From the NCBI RefSeq assembly GCF_000518305.1, contig NZ_JADI01000008.1:1-64000 (forward strand): 64,000 bases of DNA, read 5' to 3'. The translations under genes and the position numbers were made by a program. Source of the stretch: Mycoplasma imitans ATCC 51306. Lineage in GTDB: Bacteria > Bacillota_I > Bacilli_A > Mycoplasmatales > Mycoplasmoidaceae. Shown here piece by piece: positions 37,174-46,790 of this stretch. Each line of letters starts with the position of its first letter. Within the stretch, counting starts at the first letter, position 1. The notes below the pieces were generated by a model, which worked only from the letters and a program-made list of their open reading frames with translations, was not told the origin of the DNA and did not search any database.

Positions 37174-38067
37174 TTATTTTAATAAGAATTGGTTAATAAA
37201 TTTAGCAACGCCAAGGTTTTCGCAGTTATCAGCTTGGTACTTAGCAAAAGTTTTGTAAACGTCTTTAGCGTTATTTACAGCAACACTAAGATTTGATCAT
37301 TTAAATAGATCAACGTCGTTATGATTGTCTCCAAAACAAACAGTGTTATCTTTGGTAATCTTATTGTTAAAGTTGTTTTTAACTCAGAAGATACCACTAG
37401 CCTTAGATTCATTGGGACGAACTACAACGTCTTGTTTGTACTTGGTAACAGTTACATCACCATAATTATTTAGATCAATAAAGAAGTCAATCTCGCGTTG
37501 TGTTAATGGTTTTAATGCAATGGGTTTGGTGCTTACTGTAATTGCAGTAATTTGGTCGTTATAAAAACTACTAACCTTAGATAGATCAATATGTCTTAAT
37601 TTAAACATCTCATTAGGATATTTCTCATTAAAGAATTCATCTTGTAATGTTCATCAAGATTTGTTCTTAGATACATAAACTCCAAACGGAGTGTTAATGC
37701 TATATGAGATGTTTTTAAACTTCTTAGCTAAAACAATCAAGCGATCAACGACTGATTTTTCAACATAAGAAGCTTTAACACACTTATTGTTAATATAAAC
37801 ACAAGCTCCATCATCAGTTATCGTAGGTAAATTAAACATATTAGTTTTACTTAATAGTGGATACACCTTACGATAATCTCTTCCAGTTGCAATTCCAGTA
37901 TTAATTCCTTGTTGAATTAATTTTTGAAAAGCTTCAACAACTTCATTAGGAACATCAAACAGATCTTTGTATTGTTGGCCCTTGTATAAAAACTTAGCAT
38001 CCTTTTTAGATGTAATGATCGTATCGTCTAAATCAGTATAAACGAATTTGGTATTTCTTAAACTCAT
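37174..38067 (-). CDS. HAD-superfamily hydrolase, Cof type (297 aa)
   Basis: A sugar-phosphate or nucleotide phosphatase of the Cof (IIB cap) class. The catalytic motif is YTDLDDTIIT at residue 10. Motif II lies in GIATGRDYRK near residue 58, and motif III/IV is CFGDNHNDVDLF near residue 245. Several TGA Trp codons follow residue 138. It is a monocistronic gene facing the large membrane protein gene across a 95-nt divergent promoter region. The substrate is unknown; related mycoplasma proteins are MG263/MG265-like. Confidence 0.9.
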
Positions 38068-38150
38068 ATTTTAAACATTAATATAATTTTAAAATATCTA
38101 AAAGCAATAATATTTAAATTTAAAATTAATAATAGTAATAATAATATAAA

Positions 38151-38156
38151 TATAAT
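38151..38156 (+). promoter_or_regulatory. -10 box of the large membrane protein gene
   Basis: TATAAT ends seven bases before the TTG codon at 38163. Transcription would start about at that codon, implying a leaderless mRNA. No ATG is available near the N-terminus. Confidence 0.5.
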
Positions 38157-38162
38157 AGCTTG

Positions 38163-41114
38163 TTGAGATCAAAAATAAAAAAACTGCTATTTGCCAGTTT
38201 GTCATTGTTATTATTTGTTCTTCTATTATTAATCTTTGGATCGAATCGATCTTTAAGCACTAATAATAGTGCTTTTGTATCTAATCAACATCTAAAAAAC
38301 CAAGCTTTATCTGAGACAATCGATAATAACGGTAGTATTTATCGTAAGAGTGTTGAGCAATTCAATGCAATTCAACAACCGAATTATCAAGATAATAATA
38401 ACTTCAATGGTTTGAAGTTAACTAATGGTGGGTATATCTTTATCTCGAAAGAGAATGATAATATGATCTATCGAACCGACCTGTTTTATAATACGTTGTG
38501 AACTTATCGGTTTGCTAATGATAATCGCATTAGTCGTCACGTTATTGAAGTTGCTCAAGATCAATACGATCCGTCAATTTTTTACGTATTAACTACACCT
38601 AAAAATAATGACGACAATGCGATTCGTGCTTATGCTAATGGCGATAAAAGTGGTTATGCAACAATTACGAAATTAAAAGAAAATTTGGATCGTGAGCTAG
38701 AAAAGCGAGTCGATTTTCAATCTGAGATTGCGATCGATCCACAATCTTTATTAAGCAACATTCCTTCATCTTGGAATAATAATCCCGATTTTTTAGCTAA
38801 CACCATTGGTTTTACTAACAATGGTAAATTTATCTTTTCATACAACAACTATTTGGCTAATATGGCCAACCTAATTGTTTATAAACAAAATATCTATATT
38901 ATTGGCGGAAATGGAAATATTGATCCTGCAATTAGTGATCGATTTCAATCGTTGGGAATCTTTAGAATAGATAAAAATTTAAACTTGGTTACTGCTTGAC
39001 CTTATGCGGTTTTAATCGGTGGATGGAGTGAAACAAAAGATAACAATATTGCGGTAAATTTACCGATTTTTGAAGATTCGCAATTTACTTATGTAATTAG
39101 GGGTGCGATAGCTGGAGCCAAAATTTTAGCTGATACTGAACAACTTCAAATTGGTGGAAGTTTTTCAGTTGGTGATCATAACATTCTTAACTTAAATGGT
39201 AACGATATTCAAAGAGTAACTGTTAACAGTTCTGAATTGCAAATCATTGGTACGTTTAGATTAAATTTAATTGTATTAGATTCTTTGGGATCATTTATCT
39301 CACCGCAAGAAATTCAACCAACAACTGATTTAAAAAAACTTAACCCGATTTTTTTAACAGTTTCTGGTTATCAAGACTTTAACTTTAATAATAATAGTGA
39401 TCTATTTAATAACCAAGAAGAATTAAGGGTAATATCAAGACTATATAAACTTGATAATACAAATTTTTATCACAGTGTTGCGAGCTTTTCATTCGGTTTT
39501 GAGTTTGGATCATTTACGATGCAATTTAATGATTTAACGATTGTGTTTCATACAAACCGAACATACACAATCGTTCAACCACCAATTCAGTTGCAAAATC
39601 TATTTGGTTTTAACAACGATCAATATAATTGATCAAATTATGTTAATTCATTAAGTTCAGCTAATTACAATGTGTTGTCGCAACCACAAGCAGATAACGC
39701 AATCATTCTTTTTTGGTCCAAAAAAGAACAAAGCGTAAATAATAAAGTATCAACTGTCTATCTCATTGATAAACAAGATAATACTTATCGCGCTAGAATA
39801 ATTCCTTCAATTAATCAGAGTTTTTTAGATAAAACTCAACAAATTTCGGATGATTCTAGTTTTGGTGTATATCCAATTACTAATGTTGTTTCATTAAATG
39901 GAATTAATAACATCTTAGTGTATCTTAACTCTACTAATGCTAATTTTGAGGCCTTATCACTATTTAAATTAACTAATACTGGTTTGGTTGACCAATTGAT
40001 TATTGATAATAACTACCAAGATCCATTAGCAACAAGAATAGCATATCTTGGTAGTGGTCAATTGCTAATTAATCCTGATAATGACTCCTTATTTACTTTT
40101 ACAGTTCAGGAGTTAATTGAACCATACAATGGCAATTTCAAAATTAAAGATCGCTATGTTAATCGGTTTATAAAATACACTCCAGGGGTAAATAATCCTA
40201 GACCTGATTTAGTTTTATTAATTAAAAAAGACAATCTAAATCTGCAAAATCAATCGTTTAGGATGGAATCTATCGTTAGAAATCCGCTGGTTAATAATTA
40301 TTTTGAAACAGTACCAGGCTTGAATTTTAAATACCGTTATTATGGTTTTGGAGCAAATCCAACATGGGTCTTTAGTTTTATTATTATTGCTTCTATCGTC
40401 TTCTTTGTTCCATTAGTATGAATGGGCATTATCTTTGTTTTAAGATTTTATGGTTTCTCAGTTAAAGATTACATGGAAATTAAAAAACAAAAACAAACCA
40501 ATAAGAAGATCTTATCAGCATTCAAAGCAACTTTAGATGATGATGAGGCAAGAGATGTAATTAGTTACAACAAAAAGAATTCATTAGTTGAAAAACAATA
40601 CAATGAATTGATGGATATGATCAATATTGCCCAACACCGTAATATTAAGCAGCAACAAGTGATCTATATCTATGAATCATCGATTATTTCTAAAGCGATG
40701 AAAGATGATTTAGGAATTAGGTTGTTAAAAACTAAATTACAGCTTTTACAACGTTATTTCATTGATAGTGGCATCAGATGTTATCGCTACAACTTAAAAG
40801 ATCATAAAGAGGTGTTCTTGAAAAATCATAAACTAGTTAACCACTTAAAGAACACCGAATTCAAACTACCCGTTATTATGGATAATAATGATATCTTACA
40901 CTTTGGTAGCTACCCAACAAATGAGGAGTTGGTAAGTATCTTTGGGATCAACAGTAATGTTTTAAAAAAGATTGACATCTTAACTTGACAGATAGTTCAT
41001 TCTATGAATAATGTGAATTTCTACAATTCACCTAACTTTAGTAACGCGTATGTTGATCGGATGGCATCAAATAATCTTCCGCCACACCTTCGACCAAAAA
41101 AGATAATTAAATAA
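38163..41114 (+). CDS. Large surface protein with a cytoplasmic ArsD-like domain (983 aa)
   Basis: The frame has no stop from TTG 38160/38163 to TAA 41112 under code 4. A short basic N-terminus and membrane anchor (residues 7-28) lead to a large outside region of about 720 residues, rich in Asn, Asp and Tyr with repeated short strands such as GGYIFISKEND and IYIIGGNGNIDP, as in a beta-propeller. A strong C-terminal membrane segment (near residues 735-765) is followed by a cytoplasmic part of about 215 residues. Residues 830-930 resemble the thioredoxin-fold protein ArsD, with GIRCYRYNLKDH and ELKLPVI-type text then GSYPTNEELVSIFGI, but the cysteine pair is replaced by Ser-Ser (YESSIIS). Function unknown; adhesion or gliding-related is possible. 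Confidence 0.72.
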
Positions 41115-41282
41115 ATTTTTAGATTTTAATTCAAAAATTATTTTGTTTTCGATTGCTTTAAAAACAAAGTTTTTTCTTTAATTAAAGTCTAATTATTACG
41201 AGTAATAATTAAAATTTTTTATTTATATCTTTACATTTCATATTTATATGCTATAATTTATATGTTTAAGCCGTTAAAACAT

Positions 41283-41368
41283 CCTGGAGTGGCGGAATGG
41301 CAAACGCATCAGACTCAAAATCTGACGGGTTTACACCCTTGTGAGTTCAAGTCTCATCTCCAGGACCA
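41283..41368 (+). tRNA. tRNA-Leu (anticodon CAA), CCA encoded
   Basis: The acceptor stem CCTGGAG/CTCCAGG closes perfectly. The anticodon stem-loop CAGA-CTCAAAA-TCTG carries anticodon CAA, and the T-loop is GTTCAAGTC. The long variable arm (CGGGTTTACACCCTTG region) is that of a class II leucine tRNA. Discriminator A and CCA follow at 41365-41368. It decodes UUG codons. Confidence 0.96.
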
Positions 41369-41398
41369 ATAAGTAATAACTAATAAACTAACTAACTT

Positions 41399-41423
41399 GG
41401 CGCCCCTGTGGTGCCATTTTTTT
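41399..41423 (+). terminator. Terminator after tRNA-Leu
   Basis: A 6-bp G/C stem, GGCGCC / GGTGCC with one G-U pair and a 5-nt loop, is followed by a run of seven T. It lies about 30 nt past the tRNA. Confidence 0.85.
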
Positions 41424-41490
41424 GTCTATAAACAAACGATAATAAAAAAACAGGCTTGTTATAAGCCTGCAAGATTATTATTTAACTTAA

Positions 41491-42177
41491 TTAAAACATC
41501 TTTTTTGTAAACAGATTGTTTTGAAAAAAGATTAATAAAGGAATAGCGAAAAAAGCAACTAATGAGAATTTAATTAAGTTAAATAATGAGTATAATGAAA
41601 AGATTCCAGTTCAATAATCATTGATAAATAATAAAAAGAACCTTAAGTTGCTGTTGGAATTATAATATTTAGCAACTTCAATAAAATTAACAGTTTTAAC
41701 TGCTCTAAATCATCATCAATACAATGGAGTAATTAAAATCCCGTTGATCGCAGAAAAAATAAACATAAAGATCGGAATGATCAAGATTCAGATTATTAAT
41801 CACTTAACCTTCTTAGTTTTTAATTTGGTTAGATTTAATAACCAATTAAAAAAGGTGAAGATGATGATTGTAAAAATATTAATTATTGTTAAAAAGATTA
41901 TTCCGATCCAGTTCGTAGAATTCCATATAAAATGGATTAAAGATAACGATACAGCCAACGTTAAAGCTGAACCGATAGAGCTTATATAGATAACTGGAAT
42001 TAAAAAGACAATTGAAATATCAATTGTTAAAGATAGCGAACTAAAAAAAGGGATTCGAATTAACGAAGATAAATAAGCAAAAATAATCGCTAATGCTAAC
42101 ATTCCTGCATTAAACGACAATTTAAAATTAAAACTATAAGAGTTTATTCTTTTCTTTTCGGTCTTTCGTAATAGCAC
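41491..42177 (-). CDS. ECF transporter S component-like membrane protein (228 aa)
   Basis: About six hydrophobic segments fill the protein. The pattern after the basic start (LALAIIFAYLSSLIRIPFFS, then LTIDISIVFLIPVIY) resembles substrate-binding S components of energy-coupling-factor vitamin transporters, perhaps for riboflavin, where the small residues of helix 1 contact the T subunit. The start is GTG 42177 and no ATG is available close by. Trp codons in the second half are all TGA. The shared EcfA/EcfT energising module is not in this window. The substrate is a guess. Confidence 0.6.
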
Positions 42178-42260
42178 TTTTTAATTATAAATATAATTAA
42201 ATAAATAATATAATAAAGTAATATAGAACGAAAATCAATTAAATAATCAATTAAATAATA

Positions 42261-42818
42261 ATGTCAAATTTATTAGAATTAAAAGTAACGATTGAAATCC
42301 CTAAGGGATCAAACATTAAGTACGAATATGATAGAAAAACTGGACAAATTTCTGTTGATCGTATTTTATACGGGTCTGAGGTTTACCCGCACAACTACGG
42401 ATTTATTAAAGAAGCGCTTGACTGAGATGGCGATGAATTAGATTGTTTGGTGATTTCAAACCAAGCATTCCAACCTGGAGTTGTTGTGCCGGTTAGAATC
42501 CTAGGTATGATGGGGATGGTTGATGATGGTGAAACTGATAACAAACTAATAGGTGTTATTTCTTGCGATAAGAGATTTGAAAACATTAAATCACTTAAGG
42601 ATTTAGGTGCACACACATTAAAAGAAATAAAAGGTTTTTTTGAAACCTACAAGTTACTACAAAACAAAAAAGTTGTAGTTAAAGGTTTCAAGGAATTAGA
42701 CGCAGCTGTTCACGAATACAAAAACTGTGTAAGCTTAATGAATCAATATGGATCATTACCTAAGGATGAATTCATTGCTAAGATGAAAAAAATGTATCCT
42801 GAAAAGTACGAAGAATAG
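42261..42818 (+). CDS. ppa: Inorganic pyrophosphatase (185 aa)
   Basis: A family I soluble pyrophosphatase. [13 protein letters not shown] near residue 12 and the signature [10 protein letters not shown] near residue 55 hold the Mg2+-binding Asp residues (D-x-D-x4-D type); the Trp before it is TGA-encoded. Length and C-terminus are complete. It drives biosynthetic reactions forward by removing PPi. It is followed by its own terminator. Confidence 0.96.
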
Positions 42819-42844
42819 TTTTTAGTAGATCGAACAATAAAAAA

Positions 42845-42869
42845 AGTCGCTTATGCGACTTATTTTTTT
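42845..42869 (+). terminator. Terminator after ppa
   Basis: AGTCGC-TTAT-GCGACT forms a perfect 6-bp stem with a tetraloop, preceded by A-run and followed by TATTTTTTT. Confidence 0.9.
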
Positions 42870-42893
42870 GTATAAGTTATTAAAATAAGTAAA

Positions 42894-43604
42894 ATGGCAA
42901 GAAAAATTAAGACAATTAATAAGATTTTAATGATAGCTGGTTTTAAAGTTAATGTAACTAAGAAACAAGGCGTTAAAAATGTTTATCTAAAGGTTAAACC
43001 TCCATTAGGTGATATATTCGTTTCTTGCTCTTACAATTCATCTGATCAGGCAATTATTGATTTTGTATTATCTAAGCATAATTTTTTGATAAAAGCTAGA
43101 AGAAGCGTTCTTAGTAATTCAAAACAGTTTTATAACAATTTTGAAACCGGAGAAGAAATATATCTTTGAGGAGAAAAATTTAGTTTAATGATTATTGACA
43201 CTAAAGGTCGTCCAAAGATAGAAATTCAAGATAACTGCATTTTATTTAATGTTGATAAAAATTTACACAAAAATGTTAAAGCGAAAATTTTTGATAATTG
43301 ATCTAGAAAATCGCTTATGTATGAGATGAATAAATTGATTGATGGATTAGAAGCAACCATAGGTGTAAAAGCTAACGAATATAGAATTAAGAACATGAAA
43401 ACGAAGTGGGGGACTTGTAACGTTGATAAAAAAAGAATTTGAATTAGTTTAAGACTTGTAAAAAAACCGCTTGTTTGTTTACTATACGTTTTAATTCATG
43501 AGATGGTTCATTTGATTGAGCAAAATCATACTAAAAAGTTCTATAAAATAGTCGAACAATTTTTACCGAATTGAAAAGAAATTAATAAGTTGTTAAAAAA
43601 GTAA
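42894..43604 (+). CDS. YgjP-type (DUF45) metal-dependent hydrolase (236 aa)
   Basis: The C-terminal part carries the zinc site LIHEMVHLIEQNHTKKFY near residues 200-217 (HExxH plus a downstream His), and KTKWGTCN near residue 168 matches the family segment R.WGSC. The N-terminus (VYLKVKPPLGDIFVSCSY) also fits the family opening. These SprT/M48-like proteins are thought to be peptidases. It is the last core gene before the accessory region and is probably intact. Confidence 0.87.
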
Positions 43605-43624
43605 ATTATCAAAAAAATAGTTAA

Positions 43625-43639
43625 TTTACCGCATATTTT
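43625..43639 (+). repeat. Left copy of a 15-bp direct repeat bracketing the mobile region
   Basis: TTTACCGCATATTTT occurs here and again in the same orientation at 57711-57725. The two copies flank the block of transposase, replication and conjugation genes. An imperfect third copy (TTTACCGACTATTTT) is at 45653-45667. Confidence 0.55.
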
Positions 43640-44163
43640 TAATATTTTTTGTTTAAAAATAAATTAATTTTTACTTCGTTATCAAAGAACGAAAATCGAT
43701 TTCATAACATTAAAAAATTTAATTTTCGCAACCGCCTAATTTAACAGATTAATAGAGACCGATGTACTAAAGTTGGGGGGTTACTTTGTTAAGTTAATTA
43801 TAGCACAATAATACACCTTGGTGTAATACGCCCTTTTTAAATTTTTTCAACTGATATCAGAATTTTTTGTTTTTAAACGTAGTCTAACGCGCGAGAGTGA
43901 CGCTTACACGTACGCGGACAGGATAAAGAGTTGATATCAACGGCCTTTTTTGTGCAGAATTGTATATATTTTATATATACAAAATTCTGATATCATAGTT
44001 GGCCCTTTCTGATATCAAACTCGGGTGCTTTTTTCTCCGAAAATAAGCCGTGTTTTAGTATGTTTTTGCGCGTTCTTGGTATAAAAATTAATACCAATTT
44101 AGGGACTTAATTTATCATGTTTAGTAGTTAAGAATGTTGAATTAAACTAACTTAAAAGTGCTT
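43640..44163. other. Non-coding region with four TGATATCA palindromes and CpG-rich core
   Basis: No gene is supported in these 524 bp. TGATATCA appears at 43852, 43932, 43988 and 44010. Between the first two is a short stretch far richer in CG than the surroundings (around 43885-43920, ACGCGCGAGAGTGACG). GCAGAATTGTATATATT and its near complement form a hairpin at 43954-43990. T-runs after GGCC and GGGTGC may act as terminators. The region lies between the left direct repeat and the transposase. Confidence 0.6.
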
Positions 44164-45447
44164 TTACAATCTATTATTATACTCATTTTGCTTAATCAAA
44201 ATGAAGCTTAAAAGAGTTTTTAAACTAAAAGATTTATTCTTATCACCTAGCATTTTTTTGATTTTATGAAAAATGTAAGGTTCTGTTATTGTAGGATAAT
44301 AATCTCTAGATTTTCAGAATAAAATTCCGTCAAAATTATTCTTTATATAGCTAATTAGTCGCAAAAAACCGCTAGCAATTTCAGAACCTGGATGAGTGTT
44401 AATTAGAATTTTTCTAAGTTTTTTTATCTCTGGAATTAGCTTTCTGGGATGATTAACACAAATGTATTTTAGCGTTCTATAAAGCTTAATTCTGGTATTT
44501 TTATTAATACCATCATACTCTCTTTTTAGTGGATTAATAATCTTAAAAAGGTATGAATAAAATAAGTGTCATTTATCTAAACTTTGATATATATTTAAGT
44601 GTTTTGCCAAAGCACTAAATTGCTTATCACCATCTGAACAAAGCACTAACTTTTTAGCTTTATTCTTATAAAACTTTTCTACTATATTTTTAAGTTGTAA
44701 ACTATTCTTCTTAACTCTTAAATTGATATCCAGAGGTACAGGATCACACAGACTAACAAAATACCTAGCATTGATTAAATTGTTATTTTTGTCTTTACCT
44801 TGATGAAATAAAAAGGACCTTAATCTAGTTTTTACAACTTTATTTTTTCTTCTAACTTTAACAAAACTATCATCGACATTGATGTATAAGTTTTTAGATT
44901 TAACTAGCTTTGATTTTTTAATTTTTTCTTGCTGAATCTTATCAATGATCTGATCCAGCAAACGAATAAATTGAGTTCGACTTACTTGATGAAAAAACTG
45001 CTTTCTAATTTTTTCAATCACAAAATTATTACTTAGAATCTCTTTTTTGATAGCTTCTAAAAATGAATTTAAATAACACTTAAATTTTGTTAATTTTATT
45101 TCTTCGTCTAAAAGATATAAATAGCATTTTTTTAGTTTATCAAAATATCTTCTTCTTTTAATAAAAATCACTCCAAATTGACTAATTAATTTTCTAGTTC
45201 GAAGATCCTTAACAACAACATGATTTTTTGATTTATCTAACCTTAAATCTTTGTATAATTTTTGGTCTAACTGTTCATAATCTTCTTTTAATTTTTTAAC
45301 TAAAAATTCATTGATCTGATTATGAAAATTATTAAAGCTATCAGTTAAATAATTTAGTTTCTGATCATCTAAAATACCATCAGATTTTTTGACATCTGGA
45401 TACTTAAATTTAACGCATTTTTTATTAACATTTTTTAACTTATTCAT
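44164..45447 (-). CDS. ISLre2-type (UPF0236) DDE transposase (427 aa)
   Basis: The protein matches the UPF0236/ISLre2 transposase pattern. A Lys-rich N-terminal helix-turn-helix region is followed by YINVDDSFVKVR near residue 188 (first catalytic acid), LVLCSDGDKQFSALAKHL near residue 260 (second), and a helical part with WHLFYSY just after, where TGA encodes Trp. ATG 45447 is preferred; a TTG 27 nt upstream is in frame. The gene appears intact, and a terminator-like hairpin lies directly upstream. It could move only itself or the whole bracketed block. Confidence 0.85.
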
Positions 45448-45458
45448 TACGACAAAAA

Positions 45459-45496
45459 CAATAAAAAACCACAATAAGGAACGCGTCCTATTGCGG
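45459..45496 (-). terminator. Terminator directly upstream of the transposase start
   Basis: On the minus strand, CCGCAATAGGA and TCCTTATTGTGG form a stem with one mismatch and one bulge, followed by TTTTTTATTG and, after 11 more bases, the transposase ATG. It would stop transcripts entering from the neighbouring surface-protein genes. Confidence 0.65.
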
Positions 45497-45698
45497 CTTT
45501 AGTTTATGAACCATTTAAAAGGATTAACTAAGCAAATTCATGAATAATCATTTACTAAAATTTATAACTTAGAAATGCTTAAGTTATCCCATTTAATTTT
45601 AACAAAAATCTTTATATATTCTTTAGGAAAATTTTTAATCAAAAAATTGCGTTTTTACCGACTATTTTTAAAATTTTTAATTTTTATATTGCTTTAAT

Positions 45699-46790
45699 TT
45701 ATTCTGCAAATCAATCCCTGTTTTTATTTGGCAAAACATTGCCATTACGATCAATAGGAAAACGGTTTTGTTTCCAAAATACCCGTCATTTTTTAATATT
45801 ATCAACCCATCTAATTGATACGCTATCATTTATCAAATCAACAATTCTTTTGTACTCTTCATTAAGATGATTAAGTTCATTTAATTGTCAGATTAATTCT
45901 CTTAACTTAAAACGATTTTTTTGACTGCGGTCTTTTTCATCATACCAACGATCTTTATGCTGTATTAAATACTCTTCAATTCCTTTGATTCAATCTAAAA
46001 CAACATCGTTATTTTGATTAACTAAACTAGAATGCAAGATCAATTTTTTAGTTAACAAATGCAACTCTGTTTTTAGTTTAAAATACGGTGTTTTTTTAAA
46101 AAAATTGAAATAGCCTACACCAAATTTTATTACGTTGTTTTGTAATGTATTAATATCAATTTTCTTAGTTAAATTATTTAATCTAATTCTTTCCTCTAAA
46201 AACTGAAATTGTCATAATTTAAGCATTAAATAATGATGCGTAATTAGACTTAAAAACTTATCGGTTTCATGAAGGTATTGTCTAATATTTTCATAATAAA
46301 AAAGGATCGATTCTTCATCTAGTTTTTTATCTTTAACTGCTCGTTCAAAATTACTTAAAGTGTGCTCATTATTTTCATCAATTACATCACTTAAGATTGG
46401 AAAATATAACTTCGTAGAATCATACTGTATAACTCTAGAATTACTAGGATATTGATAAATAGATTTAGTAATTACAAAATCAACATTATCATCAGCTTTT
46501 TCATCAACTTTAAATCTTCGTTTGATCTCATTTAAACTTGTTTCAAGATTTTCTTTTATTTCATTTTCATTCATCATATCAATCTCTTTCTTTGTTTTAT
46601 AAAACAGTCATCATTTATTTTTATAACTTTCTTCATTTAGGTTTTGTTTTCGGTTACTAGTAGTACCTAAAAACGATGAAAAATTTTTGGTGCTTGCCAT
46701 CTTATAATTACAAGATGACAACAAAACACTAGGTAACAATAAACCTAAAAAAGATTTAAAAACTTTCTTTTTCTTACATCTCCATCTCAT
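45699..46790 (-). CDS. Lipoprotein in the mobile region (363 aa)
   Basis: The start ATG 46788-46790 lies 17 nt inside the end of the 1390-aa gene. A basic N-terminus, hydrophobic core and lipobox (VLLSSC) at residue 27 predict lipid anchoring. The rest is highly charged and mostly helical by pattern, with many TGA-encoded Trp residues. No domain is recognised. Coupled translation with the upstream giant protein suggests that the two work together at the cell surface. Confidence 0.75.

Noticed and set aside
36620..37196. Plus-strand frames opposite the PHP gene
   Set aside because: The minus strand carries all PHP motifs; the plus-strand frames are shadows.
41744..41989. Plus-strand frame opposite the ECF-type membrane protein
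   Set aside because: It is antisense to a protein with clear membrane segments and TGA Trp codons and has no features of its own.
43640..44163. Hidden small protein genes in the palindrome region
   Set aside because: Frames are short and interrupted by TAA/TAG, and no ribosome-binding sites were seen.
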